Assembly: GCF_013389595.1 (NCBI RefSeq)
Contig: NZ_CP058306.1
Span: 496,001 to 560,000, forward strand
Reading direction: 5' to 3'
DNA length: 64,000 bases
Source of the DNA: Flavobacterium sp. I3-2
GTDB lineage: Bacteria; Bacteroidota; Bacteroidia; Flavobacteriales; Flavobacteriaceae
In this document: positions 1 to 7,006 of the stretch, one piece after another
Layout of the letters: each line of letters opens with the position of its first letter
How positions within the stretch are numbered: the stretch's first letter is position 1
Program-made: the position numbers and the translations under genes
The notes under the pieces: model-generated
What the model was told of the DNA's origin: nothing
Database searches by the model: none
Seen by the model: the letters and a program-made list of their open reading frames with translations, nothing else

Positions 1-74
1 CCGACTGAGCGGTTTGCACTAAACTTAAAATAAAACAACTCTTTAAAAAAGAGCGAGGGAACGCCAATATTGAT

Positions 75-82
75 TATATTTG
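75..82 (+). promoter_or_regulatory. Putative -7 box upstream of the SIMPL gene
   Basis: The octamer TATATTTG fits the Bacteroidota -7 consensus TAnnTTTG and lies 12 bases before the start codon at 95. I see no TTG at the usual -33 distance, so this is a weak call resting on the -7 box alone. Confidence 0.4.
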
Positions 83-94
83 ACATAAAAAAAC

Positions 95-826
95 ATGAAA
101 AATTACATAACAACTGCAATTATTGGTATTTCGATTATCATTTCGACATTTTTACTTAGCAACGCATTTAAAAATAGAAACAACGCCGCAGACACGATTA
201 GCGTAACTGGATTAGGTTCTAAAGATTTTGTTTCGGATTTGATTGTTTGGAACAGTAGTTTTTCTAAGAAAAATTATAATCTAAAAGAAGCTTATTCCGA
301 ATTAGAAAGCGACAGAACTGCGATAAAAAATTATCTGGTTGGTAAAGGCATTAAAGAATCTGAAATTATTTTCTCGTCTGTTTCTATTAATAAAGAGTTT
401 ACAACAATAACGGATTCAAATTACAACACACGAACTGAAACTTTTACTGGCTACAACTTAACACAAAGCGTACAAGTAGAAAGTAAAGAAGTTGCTAAGG
501 TCGAAAATGTTTCGAGAGAAGTTACTGAATTAATAAATTCGGGCGTTGAGCTTTATTCGAATGCACCTGAATATTACTACACAAAACTTTCTGAATTAAA
601 ACTTGAAATGGTTGCAGAAGCCACAAAAGATGCAAAACTTAGAGCTGAGAAAATTGCAGAAAACGCAGGTAGTAGTTTAGGCGATTTAAAGAAATCTGAA
701 ATGGGCGTTTTTCAAATTGTTGCACAAAATTCATCGGAAGAATATTCTTGGGGCGGTTCATTTAACACAAGTTCAAAAAACAAAACAGCAACCATTACCA
801 TTAAATTGGTTTACAAAATAGATTAA
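95..826 (+). CDS. SIMPL (DUF541) domain protein, membrane-anchored
   Basis: This 243-residue protein has one N-terminal hydrophobic segment (about residues 5-22), which is either a membrane anchor or a signal peptide. The rest fits the SIMPL/DUF541 family: an early ISVTGLG strand, a long charged helix, and a late block of the type EATKDAKLRAEKIAENAG. SIMPL proteins in other bacteria are periplasmic or outer-membrane-associated and have no established enzymatic activity. The gene stands alone, runs toward queA and ends in a shared terminator. The family call is good; the role is not known. Confidence 0.85.
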   Translation: MKNYITTAIIGISIIISTFLLSNAFKNRNNAADTISVTGLGSKDFVSDLIVWNSSFSKKNYNLKEAYSELESDRTAIKNYLVGKGIKESEIIFSSVSINKEFTTITDSNYNTRTETFTGYNLTQSVQVESKEVAKVENVSREVTELINSGVELYSNAPEYYYTKLSELKLEMVAEATKDAKLRAEKIAENAGSSLGDLKKSEMGVFQIVAQNSSEEYSWGGSFNTSSKNKTATITIKLVYKID

Positions 827-830
827 AGTA

Positions 831-862
831 AAAAACTCATCTGATTTAGATGAGTTTTTTTT
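831..862. terminator. Bidirectional terminator between the SIMPL gene and queA
   Basis: The arms at 831-842 and 848-859 pair perfectly (core actcatct/agatgagt) around a five-base loop. There is an A-run on one side and a T-run on the other, so it can end transcripts from both convergent genes. Confidence 0.85.
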
Positions 863-883
863 ATACTTTATAACATAATGAAA

Positions 884-1933
884 TTAGATGATTAACATCG
901 CATCTCCGTAAGAATAGAATTTATATCCTTCTTTAACTGCTTCTTTATAAGCTTCCATCATTAAATCGTGACCACAGAATGCAGAAATCATCATTAATAA
1001 GGTAGATTTTGGCATGTGGAAATTTGTAATCATACAATCAGCAATACTGAAATCATACGGCGGGAAAATGAATTTATTTGTCCAACCTGTGTACGGATTT
1101 AAAGTTCTGTTTGATGAAACCGAACTTTCTAAAGCACGCATTGAAGTTGTTCCGACAGCACAAATTTTACTTTTACACTCTTTGGCTTTGTTTACAATAT
1201 CACAAGCTTCTTCAGAAATAATTAATTCTTCAGAATCCATTTTGTGCTTAGATAAATCTTCAACCTCAACCGGATTGAATGTTCCTAAACCTATATGTAA
1301 AGTCACTTTTGCGAATTCAACACCTTTAATTTCTAAACGTTTTAATAAATGTTTAGAGAAGTGTAAACCTGCAGTTGGCGCAGCAACAGCTCCTTCTTCT
1401 GTAGCATAAATCGTTTGATAACGCTCTTCGTCTTCTGGAGTTACTTCGCGGTTGATGTATTTCGGAATTGGAGTTTCTCCAAGTTCTGTCAATTTATTTC
1501 TGAATTCTTCGTATGAACCATCATATAAGAAACGTAAGGTTCTACCACGTGAAGTTGTATTGTCAATTACCTCAGCTACTAATGAATCATCGTCACCGAA
1601 ATATAATTTATTTCCGATACGAATTTTACGAGCCGGATCAACTAAAACATCCCATAAACGTTGTTCTGCATTTAATTCTCTTAACAAGAAAACTTCGATA
1701 CGAGCACCTGTTTTTTCTTTGTTTCCGTATAAACGAGCAGGAAAAACTTTGGTATTATTTAAAACCATTACGTCTCCTTCTTCGAAATAATCAATCACAT
1801 CTTTAAATAATTTGTGTTCGATTGTTCCTAATTTACGGTTTACAACCATTAAACGAGATTCATCTCTGTTTTCAGCTGGAAATTCAGCCAACAACTCTTC
1901 CGGTAAGTTAAAGTTGAAATTAGATAACTTCAT
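884..1933 (-). CDS. queA: S-adenosylmethionine:tRNA ribosyltransferase-isomerase
   Basis: QueA moves the ribosyl part of SAM onto the 7-aminomethyl-deazaguanine base of tRNA to form epoxyqueuosine, the penultimate step of queuosine synthesis, in the cytoplasm. The 349-residue length is standard. Family blocks are all present: ETPIPKYI near 153-160, [17 protein letters not shown] near 176-192, [11 protein letters not shown] near 212-222, [10 protein letters not shown] near 261-270, and [12 protein letters not shown] near the C-terminus. The ATG at 1933 starts directly on the conserved N-terminus. A TTG-N21-TATATTTG promoter lies upstream. No other queuosine gene is adjacent. Confidence 0.97.
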   Translation of the reverse strand: MKLSNFNFNLPEELLAEFPAENRDESRLMVVNRKLGTIEHKLFKDVIDYFEEGDVMVLNNTKVFPARLYGNKEKTGARIEVFLLRELNAEQRLWDVLVDPARKIRIGNKLYFGDDDSLVAEVIDNTTSRGRTLRFLYDGSYEEFRNKLTELGETPIPKYINREVTPEDEERYQTIYATEEGAVAAPTAGLHFSKHLLKRLEIKGVEFAKVTLHIGLGTFNPVEVEDLSKHKMDSEELIISEEACDIVNKAKECKSKICAVGTTSMRALESSVSSNRTLNPYTGWTNKFIFPPYDFSIADCMITNFHMPKSTLLMMISAFCGHDLMMEAYKEAVKEGYKFYSYGDAMLII

Positions 1934-1995
1934 ATTATTGTTGCTTTTATATTGATTTGTATTTTAAAGCTTTTGATTTAAAAACTTCAAGCCTG

Positions 1996-2027
1996 CAAAT
2001 ATACGACTTCGAAATAGGCGTTGTCAA
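1996..2027 (-). promoter_or_regulatory. Promoter of queA
   Basis: Read on the minus strand, TTG (2027-2025) is followed after 21 bases by TATATTTG (2003-1996). This matches the Bacteroidota TTG/TAnnTTTG layout and predicts a leader of roughly 55-60 nt before the queA ATG. Confidence 0.6.
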
Positions 2028-2088
2028 GTAAAAAGCGATTTATTTTAAAACTTCGTTCAAAAACATAACAAAATCAGGTGTAAAAATA

Positions 2089-2805
2089 TTAATAATCTAA
2101 AAATTTTACTTCACCTGTTTTCATATCATAAACTGCACCTACGATTTTAATTTCCTTGTTAGCTTCCATTTCTTTTAAGATTGGACTATCGCGACGGATT
2201 TCTTCTATTGAATTAAAAACGTTGAACTTACAAACTTCATCAACAAATTTTGGATTTTTAGCTGTAGCATCGCCAGAAAAATTTTGCTTCGCTGCAATTA
2301 TTGCTGGGTCAATTTTTTCGAGTAATGTTGTGATGTTTCCTAATTTCACACCGTCGATACTCGATTTGATTGCTCCGCAATATTCATGTCCTAAAACCAC
2401 AACCAATTTTGACCCCGAAACTTTACAAGCATATTCTAAACTTCCTAGAATATCATGATTTACAATATTTCCGGCAACTCGAGCTACGAAAATTTCGCCA
2501 ATTGCTTTATGAAAAATATCTTCAACTGGAACACGAGAATCTAAACATGAAAGTACCACAGCTTCTGGATATTGACCCAAAGCGGCTTCACGAACTAATT
2601 TTGTTGAATTACGAACAGTTAAATTATCTTCAACAAAATCTTTATTTCCGGCTTTTAAATCGGCAATAACTTCATCTGGAGTTAATTTTTCTTGCTCTTC
2701 TTTCGTTAAAACGTGTGTTGGAATGATTTCTTCGTCATCAATAACCGTTTTATTACAAGATGCTAAAGCAAATAAAACAGCTAAGGATAAAATATATTTT
2801 TTCAT
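2089..2805 (-). CDS. Beta-class carbonic anhydrase, lipoprotein
   Basis: This enzyme interconverts CO2 and bicarbonate. Zinc-ligand and catalytic residues of the beta class are present: CLDSR at 87-91 (Cys87 and the Asp89-Arg91 dyad) and HEYCG at 140-144 (His140, Cys143). The N-terminus is a lipoprotein signal with lipobox LASC (Cys17), so the mature enzyme should be acylated and sit in the periplasm or at the outer membrane, unlike the usual cytoplasmic beta-CA. A linker of about 25 residues, rich in acidic residues and Lys, follows the Cys. It is a single gene with short gaps on both sides. Activity is inferred from the conserved residues. Confidence 0.93.
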   Translation of the reverse strand: MKKYILSLAVLFALASCNKTVIDDEEIIPTHVLTKEEQEKLTPDEVIADLKAGNKDFVEDNLTVRNSTKLVREAALGQYPEAVVLSCLDSRVPVEDIFHKAIGEIFVARVAGNIVNHDILGSLEYACKVSGSKLVVVLGHEYCGAIKSSIDGVKLGNITTLLEKIDPAIIAAKQNFSGDATAKNPKFVDEVCKFNVFNSIEEIRRDSPILKEMEANKEIKIVGAVYDMKTGEVKFLDY

Positions 2806-2865
2806 AATTCGTCTGATTTTAGTTTTTTTAAATGTAAGTATTTATTTAGAAAAACAGACTAGATT

Positions 2866-4092
2866 TTAACTTAAAAACAAAGAAAAAACATCTTCCCAAT
2901 ATTTTGGATATGATTTAGAAACTACTTCAGCATTTTCGATTTCTATCGGTGTAAATAAACCCAACGGTGCAAAAGCCATTGCCATTCTGTGATCTTGATA
3001 GGTTTTTACCAAAACATTTACTGGTAAAAGGGTTTGTAAATTTCTTTTATGTAGAGAAAGTGAATCGTTTGTGATTTCAACAGTTGCACCGAATTTTTCT
3101 AATTCGTTTTTCAATGCAACTAAACGATCTGTTTCTTTAATTTTCAATGTATGAAGTCCGGTTAAATGCGCTTGTATTCCTAATCCAAAACAAGTAACTG
3201 CAATGGTTTGAGCAATATCAGGACATTCAATTAAATTTAAACGAATTTCTGTAGGATAGTTTGTATTTACTTTAGTAATTTGAATTTCGTTATTAGGAAG
3301 AAATTCCGTTTCAACTCCGAATTGTTCAAAAATTTCAACGACAGCTCGATCTGCTTGTAATGAATCTGATTTTAATTTTTGAATTTTTAATGACGTTCCA
3401 ACTTCAGAAAAAGCTATCAATTCAAAAAAATAAGAAGCTGACGACCAATCTGATTCTACAGTTACTGTTTTTGTTTTTACTTTTTGCTTTGGATAAACTT
3501 TAATTCGATTTCCTACGAAAGTGGTTTCGATTCCTATTTCATTTAAAAGAGCCAAAGTCATTTTAATATAAGGAAGGGAAGTTTGTTCACCGATTAACTC
3601 AAGTGACAAGCCGTTTTCTAATTTAGGAGCAATTAGTAATAATGCCGAAATGTATTGACTGCTGATGTTTGCAGGAATTGCAATTTTATTTGATTGTAGT
3701 TTTTTGCCTTTGATTTTTAAAGGAGGAAACCCTTCTTTGTTTTCGTATTGAATATCGGCACCTAAACTTCGTAATGCATCGACTAAAATATGAATCGGTC
3801 TTTCTTGCATTCGTGATGAACCCGTAAAAACAACTTCACGATTTTCTTGAGTTGCAAAAAAAGCGGTAAGAAATCGCATCGCTGTTCCGGCATGATGCAC
3901 ATCGACAATATCTGAAGGAAATTTTAAAGCTTTTTCCATTGCTAAACTATCATCGGAATTTGAGATATTCTCGATTTTAATTTCAGGAAAAAGCGCTTGG
4001 AGTAAAAACATACGATTGGTTTCTGATTTACTTCCAGATAAAACGATTGTTTTATTCGGTTTAAATGATTCAGCATGCAATCGTATGTTCAT
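2866..4092 (-). CDS. aroA: 3-phosphoshikimate 1-carboxyvinyltransferase (EPSP synthase)
   Basis: AroA joins shikimate-3-phosphate and phosphoenolpyruvate to make EPSP in the shikimate pathway. The protein has 408 residues, slightly shorter than the approximately 427 of E. coli. It carries the substrate-binding block GSKSETNR (20-27), HAGTAMRF (67-74), SSRMQERP (92-99), KETDRL near 320 and DHRMAMAF near 367. In the HAGTAMRF block the residue that is Pro101 in E. coli (NAGTAMRP) is Phe. The start lies five bases after the stop of the MazG-like gene, so aroA is the last gene of a minus-strand operon that opens with tiny membrane proteins. Another shikimate-pathway enzyme is at 10429-11514. Confidence 0.96.
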   Translation of the reverse strand: MNIRLHAESFKPNKTIVLSGSKSETNRMFLLQALFPEIKIENISNSDDSLAMEKALKFPSDIVDVHHAGTAMRFLTAFFATQENREVVFTGSSRMQERPIHILVDALRSLGADIQYENKEGFPPLKIKGKKLQSNKIAIPANISSQYISALLLIAPKLENGLSLELIGEQTSLPYIKMTLALLNEIGIETTFVGNRIKVYPKQKVKTKTVTVESDWSSASYFFELIAFSEVGTSLKIQKLKSDSLQADRAVVEIFEQFGVETEFLPNNEIQITKVNTNYPTEIRLNLIECPDIAQTIAVTCFGLGIQAHLTGLHTLKIKETDRLVALKNELEKFGATVEITNDSLSLHKRNLQTLLPVNVLVKTYQDHRMAMAFAPLGLFTPIEIENAEVVSKSYPKYWEDVFSLFLS

Positions 4093-4097
4093 ATTTT

Positions 4098-4424
4098 TTA
4101 TTTTAATTTTTCGTTGTTGTGGTGACGGTCGTGGTCACGTTTGGTTTTTAAATCCATTTTTTTATCGAAAGCTGCTTGCAAGTCAACTCCAGTTTGATTT
4201 GCTAAACAAAGTACAACAAAAACAACATCGGCTAATTCTTCTCCTAAATCTTTGTTTTTATCGCTTTCTTTTTCAGATTGTTCTCCGTAACGACGTGCAA
4301 TAATTCTGGCAACTTCACCTACTTCTTCTGTAAGTTGTGCCATGTTTGTTAATTCGTTAAAATAACGAACCCCGTGTTCTTTTATCCAATTATCAACGTC
4401 TAACTGTGCGTTTTGTAAATTCAT
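4098..4424 (-). CDS. MazG-like nucleotide pyrophosphohydrolase
   Basis: This 108-residue all-alpha protein has the MazG metal-binding pattern: EEVGE at 33-37 and ELAD at 63-66, the EExxE...ExxD signature that binds Mg and cleaves (d)NTPs or related nucleotides to monophosphates and pyrophosphate. It is a single-domain, short MazG rather than the two-domain enzyme, and the C-terminus ends in a Lys/His/Asp-rich tail. It sits one base after a tiny membrane protein gene and five bases before aroA, so it is translated in the same operon. The exact substrate cannot be told from sequence. Confidence 0.88.
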   Translation of the reverse strand: MNLQNAQLDVDNWIKEHGVRYFNELTNMAQLTEEVGEVARIIARRYGEQSEKESDKNKDLGEELADVVFVVLCLANQTGVDLQAAFDKKMDLKTKRDHDRHHNNEKLK

Positions 4425-4425
4425 T

Positions 4426-4620
4426 TTATTTCTTTTTTCTTCTTTTTCTCATTTTATCAAACACAAAAACTTCTGCCAAAGCCATCAAAAATCCGAAGAT
4501 AAAAACTTGTGACCAAAAAATTTGCATTGGAATTCCTTCACCGAAATAATATAATATTATTCCGTAAAAAAATCCATAAACCAATAAGGCTAATAATAAA
4601 TGAAGCGGTTTACTTTTCAT
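4426..4620 (-). CDS. Tiny two-helix membrane protein (64 aa), paralogue A
   Basis: I start this gene at the ATG at 4620; a longer frame reaching 4653 would need a TTG start inside the upstream gene. The product has two hydrophobic segments (about 7-26 and 33-54) joined by a short loop with FGEG, and a strongly basic tail (DKMRKRRKKK), which predicts a cytoplasmic C-terminus. Its second helix (FGFLMALAEVFVFDK) resembles that of the gene at 4797-4994 (WTLSMTLADFFILRN), so the two look paralogous. It overlaps the preceding gene by 11 bases and is one base from the MazG-like gene. I do not recognise the family. Confidence 0.7.
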   Translation of the reverse strand: MKSKPLHLLLALLVYGFFYGIILYYFGEGIPMQIFWSQVFIFGFLMALAEVFVFDKMRKRRKKK

Positions 4621-4804
4621 TTTTAAATATTTTCTTTTTGATGAATTTATCAAATATGATTATTAAAAGCATAAAGATAAGATATTTTGCTAAAACGTTT
4701 ACTAGACAATAACTATCCGGATCGAGAATACAATCCCAATCGTTTGAAAGCAAAAAAGTAATTAGCGCGTAAATTGCTGTATATAAAATAAGTTTTTTAA
4801 GCAT
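4610..4804 (-). CDS. Tiny two-helix membrane protein (64 aa), member B
   Basis: This 64-residue product has hydrophobic segments at about 4-19 and 37-52 and a Lys-rich C-terminus (DKFIKKKIFKNEK). Between them is a more polar loop with two cysteines (DWDCILDPDSYC), absent from the neighbours, which could form a disulfide if periplasmic. Its start overlaps the upstream gene by eight bases and its end overlaps the next by 11, so the three small genes are translationally coupled. Topology and length match the two neighbours, but residue similarity is weaker. Function unknown. Confidence 0.65.
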   Translation of the reverse strand: MLKKLILYTAIYALITFLLSNDWDCILDPDSYCLVNVLAKYLIFMLLIIIFDKFIKKKIFKNEK

Positions 4805-4994
4805 GTTTGTTTTGTTTTTTTGAAAGCCACTTTGTAAAATTTCTTAAAATAAAAAAATCTGCAAGTGTCATGGATAATGTCCAAAAAAGAATAAAAATCC
4901 AATTAATCATTGAAAATGAAAAATAACTGATAACTATTCCAAGAATTGAATATATTATTAATCCTGCTAGTATATAAGACAATTTTTCTTTCAT
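4797..4994 (-). CDS. Tiny two-helix membrane protein (65 aa), paralogue C
   Basis: This is the first gene of the five-gene run that ends in aroA. The 65-residue product has two hydrophobic stretches (about 6-27 and 30-52) and a basic tail (KWLSKKQNKHA). Its second helix parallels paralogue A. The ATG at 4994 is the only sensible start. The roughly 105-base gap upstream should hold the operon promoter, but I see no clean -7 box there. I do not recognise the family. Confidence 0.7.
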   Translation of the reverse strand: MKEKLSYILAGLIIYSILGIVISYFSFSMINWIFILFWTLSMTLADFFILRNFTKWLSKKQNKHA

Positions 4995-5099
4995 GAATCA
5001 GAATTTAAAATTCCTTAAATATAAGAATATTATCTAACAAACTTATTCTCTATTTTTTGAATCAAAAAATACTTTAATTACTCAAAAATTAAATAAAAA

Positions 5100-7004
5100 T
5101 CAAATTTTCTTTAGAACTACTTTTTCATCCATAAATTTAACCATTTCTTCAAAAACTTTTTTTATGTTCAAATATTCTTCTGGATCAACGATTGCTTTAT
5201 TAAATTCGATATTCCATTTAAAAAGAATACGTTTTGAATCGTGAGTGAAATTCCAATTTACTCCAAATACTTTTGATTTTAAAACCATTTTTTTATTTTC
5301 GGGCAATGATTCAACCTGATATCCTTCAGGTATAGTATAAGTAAAGCTATATGAATTTTGAGTTGGAAATAAAAAATCAATTGGATAATTTCTATCTTCT
5401 TGTCTAAAAATATTTGAAGATATTTCAAAAATAAAAGCTGGGCTAAAATAAATTTTATCTGCTAAAACATCGAAAGCATTTTCCTTTTTAAGCTTATAAT
5501 ATTTTATAACATTACTGTTGTTATTGTTGAAATTAGAAATACTTAAAGTATCAATTTCAACTTCATATTGACCTTGTAAAAATTCTTTAATTTTATCGTC
5601 AGTAAAATTTTTATACTTATTGCGTAAAACAAAAGCTTCATAATTTGAATATACATCATGAATCTTTGCATTTATAGTATTATTTTGCAAATCAAAATTT
5701 AAATACGAAGTAACATTTCTCTTAGATTCGATTTTTGGTTCCAAAACAATTTCTTTAGAATTAAAATTCTCTTCAATCAATCTTCCATTCCAATTTGTAT
5801 TATCTAAAGGAATTATATTAATCGTAGAAAATTTATTGGTTGCATCTAATAAAATCGTTTCATTATTTAGTTCAACTCCAGCGATTACATTATTAAAAGC
5901 ATCTGGATGCACTAAGTAAGATATGCCTTTTTGTTTAGTTGCTAAAATAATCGGATTTGCTTTGAATCCTGCATATCTCAACATCGCAACTAAAATTAAA
6001 TTCAACTCAACTGAATTTCCTTTTTTTAAATCATAAACTTTATTTAAATCATTATCAGGTAAAATACTTATTATGTTATTCCATTCAATATTTTTTTGAA
6101 CAAAATTTAAAATTTCAATAATCTTATCTTTATCGGTTTCAAAAGTTTTATCTTTAAGCAATTGGTCCGTTTTAAATTTAGCAAAATAGCTTTTCTTTAA
6201 AACTTCAATAAATTTACCATTTTCATTTACAATTTTAGAAACATCATTCCAATTACCTGCAAATTCTTTTATTTTAAAGTTATTATCTCTATAACCACTT
6301 AAATAATGAACAACTGAAGCACGGTAATTATTTATATTAGAAACAAAACCCTCATTTTTCAATGGAGGTACATCATTTGCATAAAAGATATGTTCCCCTT
6401 TTTTCTCATAACTTTTGATTTTCTCAGCTCCGTTTATATATTGAATATATTGAATTCCGAAGGGGGCTTCAAAAGTAAATTTACTATATTTTACTGGAAT
6501 TTCTTTTTGAAAAAACCAAACCGGAGCATCTTCTAGATAAGGAGAAATGACTGTTGTCTTAAATTCAATAACACTTCCAACTTTCACGTTAGGCATGGTA
6601 AAACTAGCATACCAATGATTTCCGATAGAATGTTCTAAGAATTGATTATTATAATCAAATTCAGTTTTTTTTACTTTTCCATCTTCAAAATTATATGTAA
6701 AAGCATCTGAGACGATGACAGATTCTTTGTTATACCGATTTCGATACAATGGAATTTGAACAGTCGCATAATCAAACCCATCTGTATTAAGAATTTTTAT
6801 TCTTGTAGAAACTTCATTTATTAAAAGTATATAATCTTTTCTGTATAGAAAATAAGAATATCCTACTTCGTATTCTATTACGGCATCTTCTCCTAAATAT
6901 TTTTGGTAATTTTTATCGTCAAAAAAACTTTTATCGACAGATTTAGAATCTTGTGCAAATAAATTTTGACAAACCAAAAACAAAATAAATAATATTTTTT
7001 TCAT
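5100..7004 (-). CDS. DUF3857 protein with degenerate transglutaminase domain, secreted
   Basis: This 634-residue protein has a Sec signal (residues 1-17, ending LFAQ), an N-terminal DUF3857 beta-sandwich, a transglutaminase-like core around 290-390 and a C-terminal beta-rich part. In the core the place of the catalytic Cys is KKGNSVELN (Ser331), and the catalytic His is replaced in FNNVIAG (Asn371-372); only the Asp in LLDATN (387) remains. It is therefore probably not an active papain-fold enzyme. It begins two bases after the stop of a second DUF3857 protein that keeps the triad, so the pair is co-transcribed. The family is common in Bacteroidota and its role is not established. Confidence 0.88.
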   Translation of the reverse strand: MKKILFILFLVCQNLFAQDSKSVDKSFFDDKNYQKYLGEDAVIEYEVGYSYFLYRKDYILLINEVSTRIKILNTDGFDYATVQIPLYRNRYNKESVIVSDAFTYNFEDGKVKKTEFDYNNQFLEHSIGNHWYASFTMPNVKVGSVIEFKTTVISPYLEDAPVWFFQKEIPVKYSKFTFEAPFGIQYIQYINGAEKIKSYEKKGEHIFYANDVPPLKNEGFVSNINNYRASVVHYLSGYRDNNFKIKEFAGNWNDVSKIVNENGKFIEVLKKSYFAKFKTDQLLKDKTFETDKDKIIEILNFVQKNIEWNNIISILPDNDLNKVYDLKKGNSVELNLILVAMLRYAGFKANPIILATKQKGISYLVHPDAFNNVIAGVELNNETILLDATNKFSTINIIPLDNTNWNGRLIEENFNSKEIVLEPKIESKRNVTSYLNFDLQNNTINAKIHDVYSNYEAFVLRNKYKNFTDDKIKEFLQGQYEVEIDTLSISNFNNNNSNVIKYYKLKKENAFDVLADKIYFSPAFIFEISSNIFRQEDRNYPIDFLFPTQNSYSFTYTIPEGYQVESLPENKKMVLKSKVFGVNWNFTHDSKRILFKWNIEFNKAIVDPEEYLNIKKVFEEMVKFMDEKVVLKKI

Positions 7005-7006
7005 CG

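Noticed and set aside
40..54. Short hairpin ctcttt-aaa-aaagag at the left edge
   Set aside because: It is small, has no T-run and its upstream gene is not visible, so I cannot call it a terminator.
1014..1806. Three plus-strand frames over queA (1014-1409, 1452-1790, 1513-1806)
   Set aside because: They lie entirely opposite a clear enzyme gene and have no support of their own.
5100..7004. Reading the Ser331 and Asn changes in the second DUF3857 protein as sequencing errors
   Set aside because: Both Cys and His positions differ in a coherent GNSVELN/FNNVIAG context, which is unlikely to be chance error.
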